Assembly: GCA_003696425.1 (NCBI GenBank)
Contig: RFHI01000259.1
Span: forward strand, 1-51,040
DNA: 51,040 bases
Source: Candidatus Dadabacteria bacterium
Lineage (GTDB): Bacteria; Bdellovibrionota_C; UBA2361; J046
Reading direction: 5' to 3'
Shown: positions 17,259 to 25,369 of the stretch, piece by piece
Layout of the letters: every line of letters starts with the position of its first letter
Position numbering within the stretch: the first letter of the stretch is position 1
Program-made: the position numbers and the translations under genes
The notes under the pieces: model-generated
The model's input: the letters and a program-made list of their open reading frames with translations, nothing else
Told to the model about the DNA's origin: nothing
Databases searched by the model: none

Positions 17259-18611
17259 ATGGGAGAGGCAGCAAAAAAAGAGATAGGCTATAAGGACGTA
17301 AACGATCAGGTTTTGCGTATGCTGGAGCCGCCCGGAGCGGGCTGGTATATTCAGCTGTTTATCTGCGTTGCGCTGGTGATTGTTGGGTTTTTCTGTTGGA
17401 CCAGGCAGCTTCTGTTTGGAATGGGAATGGCTGGTATTGCCCATCCGATTATGTGGGGGGTGTATATTACTAACTTTGTATTCTGGGTTGGTATTGCGCA
17501 TTCAGGTACGCTGATTTCAGCAGTACTTTATCTTTTCCGAGCAAAGTTCCGCCAGCCGATTTACAGACTGGCAGAGGCAATGACAGTTTTCGCTGTAATG
17601 ACTGCCGGGCTTTTTCCGATAATTCACGTTGGCCGTCCGTGGTTTGCATACTGGCTTATGCCGTATCCGAATGAACGTGCACTGTGGCCAAACTTCAGGT
17701 CACCGCTGGTCTGGGATGTCTTTGCGATTTCAACTTATTTTACCGTTTCAGCGGTGTTTTTCATAGTGGGCCTTATTCCCGACATTGCTGCTGCACGTGA
17801 TCGCGCTAAAACTTTTTTCAGGAAGATGCTTTACTCGATCACATCCGTGGGCTGGACCGGAAGCCACTCAAACTGGCGCCATTACATGGCCGGGTACCTG
17901 CTTTTTGCAGCATTTGCAACGCCGCTGGTGGTTTCAGTACACAGTGTAGTGTCGTGGGACTTTGCTATGGGTAATGTGCCTGGCTGGCATGCCACTATAT
18001 TTCCGCCTTACTTTGTGGCTGGTGCAATTTTTTCGGGGGTTGCAATGGTGTTGACGCTTATTATCCCCTTAAGGCGGGTTTTTAAGCTGCACGATCTTAT
18101 TCGCCCCGAGCACTTTGATGCTATGAGTAAGCTTATAATGCTCACAAGCGGGATAGTTACTTATTCTTATCTGACGGAGTTCTATACGGCCTGGTTTAGT
18201 AATAACATCTTTGAGCGTTACCAGTTCTGGTTCAGGCCCTTTGGAGAATTTAAGGCTGCATTTTGGGGGATGGCCTTCTGTAACTGTATTGCGCCGCTTA
18301 GCCTCTGGATAAAACCGCTCAGGACCAACATTACGCACCTATTTATTCTCTCTATTATTATAAATATTGGTATGTGGCTTGAGCGCTTTAATATTATTTT
18401 CACTTCGCTTGCGCGCGAGTTCGTTCCTGCTGCCTGGGGAGGGTATAACTTTTCCTGGGTGGAGTTTGGAATAACTATAGGTGCTTTTGGCTGGTTTGGA
18501 ATGTGGATGACGCTTTTTATTAAGTTTTTTCCGGCAGTGGCAATTACTGAAATTAAGGAGGTTATGCCTGTTCCGATGAGGAACCCGGAAGCTGCCGGGC
18601 AGCATCATTAA
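17259..18611 (+). CDS. actC: Alternative complex III subunit ActC (NrfD-like quinol-binding membrane protein)
   Basis: 450 residues of the NrfD/PsrC family with about ten transmembrane helices. Family segments include GMAGIAHPIMWGVYITNFVFWVG (shown here only as a pattern over residues near 50-75), IHVGRPWFAYWL, and a last part with NIGMWLERFNII and SLAREFVPAAWG. ActC is the main quinol-oxidising membrane subunit of alternative complex III. The ATG at 17259 follows TAAGG. It sits between actB and actD with short gaps, consistent with one polycistronic mRNA. Confidence 0.93.
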   Translation: MGEAAKKEIGYKDVNDQVLRMLEPPGAGWYIQLFICVALVIVGFFCWTRQLLFGMGMAGIAHPIMWGVYITNFVFWVGIAHSGTLISAVLYLFRAKFRQPIYRLAEAMTVFAVMTAGLFPIIHVGRPWFAYWLMPYPNERALWPNFRSPLVWDVFAISTYFTVSAVFFIVGLIPDIAAARDRAKTFFRKMLYSITSVGWTGSHSNWRHYMAGYLLFAAFATPLVVSVHSVVSWDFAMGNVPGWHATIFPPYFVAGAIFSGVAMVLTLIIPLRRVFKLHDLIRPEHFDAMSKLIMLTSGIVTYSYLTEFYTAWFSNNIFERYQFWFRPFGEFKAAFWGMAFCNCIAPLSLWIKPLRTNITHLFILSIIINIGMWLERFNIIFTSLAREFVPAAWGGYNFSWVEFGITIGAFGWFGMWMTLFIKFFPAVAITEIKEVMPVPMRNPEAAGQHH

Positions 18612-18630
18612 GGACTCATTGAGGAGAGTG

Positions 18631-19143
18631 ATGAAAGGCGAGAAAGCAGTTGTAGGTGTTTTTACATATATGGACGATCTGCTTACTGCGATCGAAAAAG
18701 TGAAAGCTGAGAAAAGGGATTTCCGGGTGTATTCCCCCTTTGCGCACCACCTGATTGAGCATGCAACTTCTCCGGGAAGAAGTCCGGTGAGATTTGTAAA
18801 TGGTACGGGAGCAATGCTGGGGTTAATTGCTGGCTTCGCTCTGGCAATCTGGTGTGCAATGGACTGGCCGCTAAGAGTAAGTGCCAAGGATGTGGTCTCT
18901 ATCCCCGGCTTTGTAGTTATCGGTTATGAGTGTACAATTTTGATAGGCTCGCTGGCGATTCTCGCTGCAATTTTTCATTTTTGCCGTCTTCCGAATATCC
19001 TGCGCAAAGTCGGCTATGACCCCAGGTTCTCTGATGATAAATTTGGTCTTGTGGTTGGATGCAGCAGTGGTGAAGTTGATAAGGTCGAGGCTTCACTAAA
19101 GGATGCCGGTGCTGATGAAGTTGAGGTGCGCGATGGACTTTAG
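18631..19143 (+). CDS. actD: Alternative complex III subunit ActD (DUF3341)
   Basis: 170 residues from an ATG at 18631, preceded by GAGGAG; in-frame GTG and TTG codons lie just upstream. Typical ActD layout: an N-terminal soluble part (VVGVFTYMDDLLTAIEKV, FRVYSPFAHHLIE), two transmembrane helices (about 55-75 and 95-120), and a cytoplasmic tail ending in DKFGLVVG and KDAGADEVEV. It anchors the membrane part of the complex and has no cofactor motifs. Its 3' end overlaps the start of actE by 11 bp, suggesting translational coupling. Confidence 0.9.
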   Translation: MKGEKAVVGVFTYMDDLLTAIEKVKAEKRDFRVYSPFAHHLIEHATSPGRSPVRFVNGTGAMLGLIAGFALAIWCAMDWPLRVSAKDVVSIPGFVVIGYECTILIGSLAILAAIFHFCRLPNILRKVGYDPRFSDDKFGLVVGCSSGEVDKVEASLKDAGADEVEVRDGL

Positions 19144-19645
19144 GACGGTAAAACAATGGGCGCTGCTGACAGCGTTATTGACGATTATACCTTATAATGC
19201 AGCTCAGGCTCTGCCGTTTAATGATGATATGGTAGATTCCCAGCTTAGAACCGGTTCAATTATGCGGCCCAAGGCCGCCGATAGCGTCCCGCTTGGTTCG
19301 CTCGCGTTTAGAATTGAGAAAAAAGAGGATGCTTTTGATTTAATTAATCCCCAAAAAAGAGATGCTGCTTCTGTCGCACGCGGAAAGCGGCTCTTTGCGG
19401 TCAACTGTTTTCCATGTCACGGCAATATAGAAGCCAAGGAGTATAAGGGTGGCCCGGTATCAGCCAAGTTTATGGTTCCCCCTGATATCTCCGGTGCATA
19501 TTACAAAAATAAAAGTGACGGATATATTTTCGGTACAATCAGATTCGGTGGGCTGGCTGTTATGCCGGCTCTTGGCTGGAAGCTCTCTCAGTCGGAGACC
19601 TGGGATATAGTGAATTATATTAGAAGTGTTCAGGATTCTAAGTAA
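19133..19645 (+). CDS. actE: Alternative complex III subunit ActE, monohaem cytochrome c
   Basis: 170 residues from the ATG at 19133. A hydrophobic signal (about 8-25) precedes a mature domain beginning DDMVDSQLRTGSIMRP, a feature of ActE. A single haem site, CFPCHG, is followed by an axial methionine candidate in VMPALGWKLSQSETWDIVNYIRS. It is the monohaem periplasmic subunit that may hand electrons to the terminal acceptor. The start overlaps the end of actD, and actF begins 14 bp after the stop with a strong Shine-Dalgarno sequence (AAGGAG). Confidence 0.92.
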   Translation: MDFRTVKQWALLTALLTIIPYNAAQALPFNDDMVDSQLRTGSIMRPKAADSVPLGSLAFRIEKKEDAFDLINPQKRDAASVARGKRLFAVNCFPCHGNIEAKEYKGGPVSAKFMVPPDISGAYYKNKSDGYIFGTIRFGGLAVMPALGWKLSQSETWDIVNYIRSVQDSK

Positions 19646-19659
19646 GGAGATAAGGGTAA

Positions 19660-20940
19660 ATGTCCCATGACATTGTCTTAAACATTGATATTGATGAGGC
19701 ACTCGAAAGCGAACCGCTTAATACTGATTCTTCTTTGAGGAAGTTAATGTGGTTCTGTGTTGCTGTAGCGGTCGTAGTATTTTTTATTGCACTTGCTACA
19801 GACGATCCGCGTCATGTATGGGGAGCTTTTTATACCAACCTCGTATTTTTTATGGGCCTTGCTGCCGGGGGTGTAATGACCACTGCTATTTTTCAGATTG
19901 TGAGAGCTAAGTGGTCACCGCCGATCAGGCGCTTTGCCGAGGCTAATGTTGCATTTCTTCCCTGGGCTTTTCTTTTGTTTCTGGCAAGCTACGCCGGTAA
20001 AGAGTATCTTTTTAGCTGGGCTCAAAAACCTATGCCAGGTCGTGAATGGTGGATGCAGCCTTGTTTCGTGTATGCCCGTTTTTTTGTACTTTTTGGACTG
20101 CTTTATTATCTCTTTTACAGATTTGTGTGGACCTCTCTGCGAGGTGACATCGGCATGCTTAGGGAGCAGTCTAAAAACGCCTCGCGCTGGAAGGGTTTAA
20201 TATACAAATCTCTGGCCAAGGACTGGAAGGGTGCCGATGTTGAAGTGCCGGCTCTGCAGCGCAGAATGTCGTATTGTGCGCCAGTACTGGTTGTAATTTA
20301 CGCAGTTGTTTATACGCTCTTTTCCACAGAGATGCTGGCCGGGATGAATGAGGTCTGGTTCAGTAATATGATTGGGGGTTTCGAATTTCTCGGTAATATA
20401 TATATGGGGTGGGCTGTAACGGGCCTTTTTGCAATTTACTATGCCAGTCGTAATAGTGCTTATGAAAAAATTCTTGATAAGCAGCAGCTGTGGGATCTCG
20501 GTAAGCTATGTTTTGGGTTTTGTATGTTATGGGGCTATACTTTTTTTAGCCAGTTTTTACCGCAGTGGTATGGTAATATGCCGGAAGAGACTCAATGGTT
20601 AATTCTTAGAACCCGCGAATATCCCTGGAGAGAGTTTGGCTGGTTTACCTTCGCAATGTGCTTTGTAATTCCGTTTATACTGCTTGTCAGTGAAGACCTT
20701 AAGAAAAACCCCGTCACTTTTTCACTTGTAGCCTTTATTATCTGTATCGGTCTCTGGTGTGAAAAGTATATTATCATCATGCCTGAGCTTAGTGGTGCCA
20801 GTATACCCTTCTCATATGTTGAGGTGGCGCTATTCTTTGGTTTTTTGGGTGCTTATATTTTAAGTATCTCAGCTTTTCTTAGAACTTTCCCGTATGTGCC
20901 GCTGTCGCATCCGCTTACACGCGGAAGTACTGACTGGTAG
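19660..20940 (+). CDS. actF: Alternative complex III subunit ActF (NrfD-like membrane protein)
   Basis: 426 residues with about ten transmembrane helices, related to ActC but without its NrfD-type core. Segments such as WGAFYTNLVFFMGLAAGGV, PMPGREWWMQPCF and the late CEKYIIIMPELSGASIPFSYVE are characteristic of ActF. It pairs with ActC in the membrane and may hold part of a proton pathway. It is the last gene of the act operon; unlike in many genomes, no cytochrome oxidase genes follow. A 9-bp hairpin begins at the stop codon. Confidence 0.92.
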   Translation: MSHDIVLNIDIDEALESEPLNTDSSLRKLMWFCVAVAVVVFFIALATDDPRHVWGAFYTNLVFFMGLAAGGVMTTAIFQIVRAKWSPPIRRFAEANVAFLPWAFLLFLASYAGKEYLFSWAQKPMPGREWWMQPCFVYARFFVLFGLLYYLFYRFVWTSLRGDIGMLREQSKNASRWKGLIYKSLAKDWKGADVEVPALQRRMSYCAPVLVVIYAVVYTLFSTEMLAGMNEVWFSNMIGGFEFLGNIYMGWAVTGLFAIYYASRNSAYEKILDKQQLWDLGKLCFGFCMLWGYTFFSQFLPQWYGNMPEETQWLILRTREYPWREFGWFTFAMCFVIPFILLVSEDLKKNPVTFSLVAFIICIGLWCEKYIIIMPELSGASIPFSYVEVALFFGFLGAYILSISAFLRTFPYVPLSHPLTRGSTDW

Positions 20941-20965
20941 CTGCAAGCGAACTTGAGCTTGCAGC
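20940..20965 (+). terminator. Stem-loop at the end of the act operon
   Basis: GCTGCAAGC (20940-20948) and GCTTGCAGC (20957-20965) form a perfect 9-bp stem around an 8-nt loop, starting within the actF stop codon. No U-run follows, so it may be an mRNA-stabilising or Rho-linked hairpin rather than a full intrinsic terminator. Confidence 0.5.
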
Positions 20966-21045
20966 CTTAGCTGTGTTATAGTGCCAAATCCGGTGTAAAA
21001 ATAAGCAGTAATACTAATTTTGTGTAATGGTTTCAGGTAATTAAA

Positions 21046-21234
21046 ATGGCTGTTCCAAAGAAGAAAACATCAAAATCAAAACGCAATATGCGCCGTTCAC
21101 ATGATGCTCTAAGGCAGCGCTATGCGATTATCTGCCCAAACTGTGGTGAACCGATGCAGCGCTACCACGTATGTACAAGTTGTGGCCAGTATCGTGGACG
21201 CCAGGTGCTTAAGGTTGCAGCGGAAGTTGAGTAA
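21046..21234 (+). CDS. rpmF: 50S ribosomal protein L32
   Basis: 62 residues beginning MAVPKKKTSKSKRNMRRSHD, the standard L32 start, with a zinc ribbon of two Cys-x2-Cys pairs (CPNC and CTSC). It is a small basic protein of the large ribosomal subunit. It heads the rpmF-plsX-fabG series, a common bacterial grouping that links ribosome and lipid synthesis. The usual upstream partner yceD is missing here and lies at 4797-5318. Confidence 0.97.
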   Translation: MAVPKKKTSKSKRNMRRSHDALRQRYAIICPNCGEPMQRYHVCTSCGQYRGRQVLKVAAEVE

Positions 21235-21333
21235 ACCCGGTTGCCGCGGTCAGGATACCTGCAGTACCGACGGCAGTGTTTGCACGGTCGTGCATCTAAT
21301 TTCTAACTGGAAGGGGCTAGCGTATAAAACCCG

Positions 21334-22509
21334 ATGGTAATCAGCGAAGAGAATAGCCGTGAGACGCTCCCGGTGGCCGTGGATGTAATGGGCGCTGATC
21401 ACGGTCCTGAAGCTGTAATTGATGGAGCTATTTGCGCTTTCAATGAGCTTGGTATTCGTACGGTTCTTGTCGGAGACCAGGAGGTCATAAAAAAAAGGCT
21501 GCGGGCAAAGCAGCAGTCAGAGTCTGATTATATTATCCGGCACACGGATCAGTTTGTCGGGATGGACGAGAGTCCCTCGCTTGTGATTCGAGGGAAAAAT
21601 AAGGCCTCTGTCAGAGTAGCATTTGAGCTTTTAAAAGAGGGGCGTGCCTCCGCGGTTGTTAGCGCAGGCAATACAGGGGCAATGATGGCGGCCGGGGTGT
21701 TTGTATCGGGCACGCTTCCAGGGATAGTTCGTCCGGCGATTGCTACGCTTATTCCACGGGTAGGTCGTGATCAGCCGACTGTCTTTTTAGATAGTGGTGC
21801 TAATGTTGATACGCACGCCTTTCAGCTGGTGCAGTTTGCTCTAATGGGCAGTTTTTATGCCCACATGGCGTTTGGTGTTGATGCTCCCAGAGTTGCGCTA
21901 CTTTCAAATGGAACTGAAGCCAGTAAGGGAACAGATATGCTGCGTGCTGCCGCGCAGATGCTCGGTCAGATGAACAATCTTAATTTTGTTGGCTATGTCG
22001 AGGGCCGCGACATCCCCCGCGCTGTAGCTGACGTTATTGTATGTGATGGCTTTGTAGGGAACATTGTGCTTAAAACAATGGAGGGCAGTATAGAGCTTGT
22101 GCTTGATTCTATTCGGCATTATGTTGAAGGCTGCTTAAGAGGTAAGCTTGGTATGTGGCTTGCAAAGCCTGTTCTTAGATCCGTCTTTAATCACAAGCTT
22201 AATCCGGCAGCTTATGGAGGAGCGCCTTTATTAGGACTTAAGGATGCTGCAATTGTCTGTCACGGCTCTTCAAATAGCAGAGCTATAAGAAACGGTATCA
22301 GGGTGGCTGATAAGATGGTTAGAGAGAGCTTGCTGCCCAAGATGTCAGAGTCTCTTGGAGCTCTTGACCTTGATGTTGCCGGAGAGTATGAAAATGGTCT
22401 CTGGAACAGGATGGGGCAACGGCTTGAAAAAAACACCAAATTGAGCCGGGAAGAGCTTAAAAATAGTGTTGAATCAGTCGAGCAGACAGAGGCTACTGAT
22501 AACGAATAG
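21334..22509 (+). CDS. plsX: Phosphate acyltransferase PlsX
   Basis: 391 residues. Hallmarks are VAVDVMGADHGPEAVIDG at the N-terminus, the glycine-rich VVSAGNTGAMMAAG, IATLIPR, VFLDSGANVD, and GGAPLLGLKDAAIVCHG toward the end. PlsX makes acyl-phosphate from acyl-ACP; PlsY then uses it to form lysophosphatidic acid in phospholipid synthesis. It is a peripheral cytoplasmic enzyme. The C-terminal 50 residues (after about 340) are a polar extension ending in an acidic stretch and are less conserved. fabG starts 3-9 nt later, so the pair is probably cotranscribed. Confidence 0.96.
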   Translation: MVISEENSRETLPVAVDVMGADHGPEAVIDGAICAFNELGIRTVLVGDQEVIKKRLRAKQQSESDYIIRHTDQFVGMDESPSLVIRGKNKASVRVAFELLKEGRASAVVSAGNTGAMMAAGVFVSGTLPGIVRPAIATLIPRVGRDQPTVFLDSGANVDTHAFQLVQFALMGSFYAHMAFGVDAPRVALLSNGTEASKGTDMLRAAAQMLGQMNNLNFVGYVEGRDIPRAVADVIVCDGFVGNIVLKTMEGSIELVLDSIRHYVEGCLRGKLGMWLAKPVLRSVFNHKLNPAAYGGAPLLGLKDAAIVCHGSSNSRAIRNGIRVADKMVRESLLPKMSESLGALDLDVAGEYENGLWNRMGQRLEKNTKLSREELKNSVESVEQTEATDNE

Positions 22510-22512
22510 GAT

Positions 22513-23262
22513 ATGAGCATGAGCAAAGATAAAAAAATGGCTCTTGTCACTGGCGGTTCGCGTGGAATCGGTAGAGCTGTTTGTATAGAGCTGGCCAGAG
22601 CAGGTTACCATGTGATCGTAAATTATGCCTCAAATTCTGCAGCGGCGGAAGAAACTGTAAGCAGCTGCGAGGAAGCTGGCGGTAGCGCAGAATATTGCGG
22701 TTTTGATGTATCAAATAGTGAAGAAGTGAGCCGGGCTTTTTCAGAACTAAAATCTGCACATGGCAGTCTGGCGGTGCTGGTCAATAATGCCGGCATAGCA
22801 AAAGACGGCTTACTTTTGCGTTTAAAAGATCAGGACTGGGATAGAACGCTTGATGTAAACTTAAAGGGAGCTTTTCTCTGTTCACGTGAGGCTGCTAAGC
22901 TGATGGTGAAAGCGCGTAATGGTAGTATTGTTAATATAAGCTCGGTTGTAGCCGAAATGGGAAATCCCGGCCAGGCTCCATACTGTGCTTCTAAGGCAGG
23001 TCTGATAGGTCTTACCCGCTCAATGGCCCGCGAGCTGGCATCGCGCGGGATAACTGTAAATGCGATTACTCCCGGATTTATAAAGACAGATATGACTGAC
23101 GCACTGGGTGAGTCCTTAAAAGAAGAGCATCTTAAAGCCATACCGCTGGGCCGTTATGGCGAGCCCCGGGAAGTTGCTTCGCTGGTGCGATTTCTGTGCA
23201 GCGGGGATGCTCGTTATATTACCGGTCAGGTGATTGGTATAAACGGTGGGATGTATATGTAA
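22513..23262 (+). CDS. fabG: 3-oxoacyl-ACP reductase FabG
   Basis: 249 residues of the short-chain dehydrogenase family. The cofactor loop TGGSRGIGRAV, NNAGIAKDGLLLRL and the catalytic Ser-Tyr-Lys set (ISSVV, then YCASK) are present; the C-terminus is GQVIGINGGMYM, as in FabG. It reduces beta-ketoacyl-ACP with NADPH in fatty-acid elongation. Two ATG codons lie close together: 22513 and 22519. The second has better spacing from TAGGA (22507-22511). It directly follows plsX, with no fabH or fabD between them. Confidence 0.95.
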   Translation: MSMSKDKKMALVTGGSRGIGRAVCIELARAGYHVIVNYASNSAAAEETVSSCEEAGGSAEYCGFDVSNSEEVSRAFSELKSAHGSLAVLVNNAGIAKDGLLLRLKDQDWDRTLDVNLKGAFLCSREAAKLMVKARNGSIVNISSVVAEMGNPGQAPYCASKAGLIGLTRSMARELASRGITVNAITPGFIKTDMTDALGESLKEEHLKAIPLGRYGEPREVASLVRFLCSGDARYITGQVIGINGGMYM

Positions 23263-23695
23263 ATAGCCGGTAAGGACTTATATACCCAACTTAAGAGTTG
23301 TAAAGAATAAAAGCCGTAACGTGGCCGCCTGCGTGAACGCTTTGTGTTTATGACAACGTTGACCTTACTTCCCCCTATTGCTCTTCCGCAAACACACTCC
23401 AGGGTATTTTGCAGCGGGTGACTGTATCAGCTTTAGTGAGGAATTTGCGCAAACATAATTAAAAAACACTAATAATATTAAGTGGTTAAATCTGCCTTTT
23501 CTCACTTGTATTTCCAACATAACTCATTTAGGCTTTTAGCTTATGAACTTTCGGGCATCTTTGAATGCTTGACTATTTTACCTGTTAGTCTATAAAGAAA
23601 GTTCTGTCTGAATTGGAAGGTGCTTTTAGTACTGACATTTGTATCGGTGCACCGTCCAGTTTGTGCGTAACATTTTTAATTTTGGAGAGGCAAGA
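23263..23695 (+). other. 433-bp gene-free leader region before acpP
   Basis: No credible coding frame. It contains a good promoter near its end (23569-23596) and, just before acpP, the Shine-Dalgarno sequence GGAGAGG. The first 300 bp after fabG show no clear hairpin with a U-run. Confidence 0.5.
23569..23596 (+). promoter_or_regulatory. Sigma70-type promoter of acpP
   Basis: TTGACT (23569-23574) and TATAAA (23591-23596), 16 bp apart, about 100 bp upstream of the acpP ATG. This suggests that acpP, one of the most abundant cell proteins, has its own transcript with a leader of roughly 90 nt, apart from plsX-fabG. Confidence 0.55.
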
Positions 23696-23938
23696 ATGTC
23701 GTCGGGTGAGGAAATTGCAGAGCGTGTAAAAAGCATTATTGTTGAACAGCTTGGTGTCAGTATGGAAGATGTTAAGCCCGAAGCCTCGTTTATTGAAGAT
23801 CTGGGAGCCGATTCGCTTGACATCGTAGAGCTTATAATGGCCCTTGAGGAGGAATACGATGTAGAGATTCCCGACGAGGATGCCGAAAAAATTCAAACTG
23901 TACAAGACGTTATAACCTACGTGCAGAGTCGTCAGTAA
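23696..23938 (+). CDS. acpP: Acyl carrier protein
   Basis: 80 residues, acidic and helical, with the phosphopantetheine attachment site [11 protein letters not shown] at Ser40, followed by [16 protein letters not shown]. It carries growing acyl chains for fatty-acid synthesis and donates them to PlsX and other acyltransferases. The ATG at 23696 is preceded by GGAGAGGCAAGA. The open frame extends upstream but the family start fits this ATG. No fabF follows, although it usually comes next. Confidence 0.97.
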   Translation: MSSGEEIAERVKSIIVEQLGVSMEDVKPEASFIEDLGADSLDIVELIMALEEEYDVEIPDEDAEKIQTVQDVITYVQSRQ

Positions 23939-24124
23939 ACTGGCATATCCTTGAAGAAAGTTTACAGAAGTTGCGACCCACAGGGACGACAGATCCAAAT
24001 CGAGAGTTTTAAAGAAAAAATTCGTGGACGTAGATGTTCACGTAAAGGTAATCGACTCTATAGGTCGGGAACCGGTTGTATTATTGGTTTTCCTGAATTT
24101 ATAGCCTCTCTAAGGCACATATAA

Positions 24125-24160
24125 GGGTTCTTTTAACCCGTGTTCCGAGGGGGATTTTTT
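24125..24160 (+). terminator. Possible intrinsic terminator after acpP
   Basis: GGGTT-CTTTT-AACCC (24125-24139) is followed after about 15 nt by a six-T run (24155-24160). The distance to the T-run makes it a weak candidate. It lies in the 304-bp gap between acpP and nrdR (23939-24242), which otherwise holds only the promoter at 24193. Confidence 0.3.
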
Positions 24161-24169
24161 GCGTTCTAA

Positions 24170-24198
24170 GAGACATCTGGCACAATCTGTAGTATAAT
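24170..24198 (+). promoter_or_regulatory. Probable promoter of the nrdR-ribE-ribBA operon
   Basis: A perfect TATAAT (24193-24198), with a weak -35 (GAGACA) 17 bp upstream, lies 45 bp before nrdR. It is the only good -10 in the acpP-nrdR gap. No FMN riboswitch (RFN element) is visible here or upstream of ribH. Confidence 0.4.
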
Positions 24199-24242
24199 CA
24201 CTTAACTCTAATTTTGGCTAAGTTATCTTTCAGGCGGCTGGC

Positions 24243-24749
24243 ATGCAGTGTCCTAAATGTGGATGTGAACGCTCTTCGGTTGTAGACTCACGTGGCGATG
24301 GCCAGGCCATTCGCAGGCGCAGAGAGTGCCAGGAGTGTAGTTTTAGGTTCACTACCTATGAGCGAATTGAGCGTCAGCTACCTATGGTAATTAAAAAGGA
24401 TGGCCGTCGTGAACAGTATGATCGCGAGAAATTAAAACGCGGGATTATGAAAGCCTGTCAGAAGCGGCCTGTAAGTATTGAAGAAATTGACCGGCGTGTT
24501 GATTTGATTGAAAAGGATCTACAGGACCTCTGTGAGAAGGAAATCCCCAGCAGACAAATTGGGGATTTTATCATGTCGGAGTTAAAAAAGATTGATCAGA
24601 TAGCATATGTTCGATTTGCTTCGGTCTATAGGGAGTTTTCTGACGTTAACCAGTTCGTTGATACACTTAAAAGTCTGGATGATGATAATACTTCGGTCGA
24701 TTCCCCAGAGGTGCATAAAATAGCAAATCACGATTCTTTGAATAAATAG
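24243..24749 (+). CDS. nrdR: Transcriptional repressor NrdR
   Basis: 168 residues. The N-terminal zinc ribbon (MQCPKCGC with Cys3/Cys6, then RRECQEC with Cys29/Cys32) includes the DSR...IRRRREC signature and runs into an ATP-cone domain (about 46-136). NrdR senses (d)ATP and represses ribonucleotide reductase genes at NrdR boxes. The spacer between the Cys pairs is about two residues shorter than usual. The polar tail after about 150 is not conserved. It is the first gene of a run with ribE and ribBA, a neighbourhood seen in many proteobacteria-like genomes. I saw no NrdR box in this window. Confidence 0.95.
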   Translation: MQCPKCGCERSSVVDSRGDGQAIRRRRECQECSFRFTTYERIERQLPMVIKKDGRREQYDREKLKRGIMKACQKRPVSIEEIDRRVDLIEKDLQDLCEKEIPSRQIGDFIMSELKKIDQIAYVRFASVYREFSDVNQFVDTLKSLDDDNTSVDSPEVHKIANHDSLNK

Positions 24750-24757
24750 CAGCTATT

Positions 24758-25369
24758 ATGTTTTCAGGAATAATAGAAACAACTGGAACGATCGTTTTGA
24801 TTGATAGAGATCGCAAGCCAGTATTAGCTCGAGTAGATACCGGCCTTGATCTTAGAGAGACAAATATCGGCGACTCTGTTGCAGTCAATGGGGTATGCCT
24901 TACGGTAGTAGGACTTGATGGCAGCTGTGCTGATTTTGAGCTTGCCGAAGAGACATTAAGACGGACTACCTTTAAGGACGCTGAAACTGGAGATCTGGTT
25001 AATATTGAACGATCTCTTGTTGTTGGGGAACGCCTTCACGGGCATTTTGTGTTTGGACACGTCGATACTACGGTGAGGCTGCTCGAAATAAAAAATGAGG
25101 AGGCCAGCGAACGTTTTAAATTTGAACTGCCCTCAAGATTCAGGAAGTTTATCGCTGAAAAGGGGAGCGTTGCATTAAATGGTGTGTCACTGACAGTCGG
25201 TGAAGTTGAGGGAAGCAGCTTTAATGTCTATATCATTCCACATACTCTTGAAGTTACAATGTTTTCAGGCCTTCAAGAAGGAGATCTTGTGAACCTGGAA
25301 GTAGATATGCTCTCCCGATATGTTGTTAGCTTTTTAAATAATTGCTCTCTTTCAGGATCAGTATTGTGA
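24758..25369 (+). CDS. ribE: Riboflavin synthase, alpha chain
   Basis: 203 residues starting MFSGIIETTGTI, with two lumazine-binding repeats: VNGVCLTVV...GHFVFGHVD in the first and LNGVSLTVGEVEG...YIIPHTLEVT in the second. It dismutates two 6,7-dimethyl-8-ribityllumazine molecules to riboflavin and the pyrimidine precursor, the last step of the pathway. It works as a trimer, probably with the lumazine synthase RibH (29308). It follows nrdR by 8 bp, and its TGA overlaps the GTG start of ribBA, suggesting translational coupling. Confidence 0.95.
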   Translation: MFSGIIETTGTIVLIDRDRKPVLARVDTGLDLRETNIGDSVAVNGVCLTVVGLDGSCADFELAEETLRRTTFKDAETGDLVNIERSLVVGERLHGHFVFGHVDTTVRLLEIKNEEASERFKFELPSRFRKFIAEKGSVALNGVSLTVGEVEGSSFNVYIIPHTLEVTMFSGLQEGDLVNLEVDMLSRYVVSFLNNCSLSGSVL

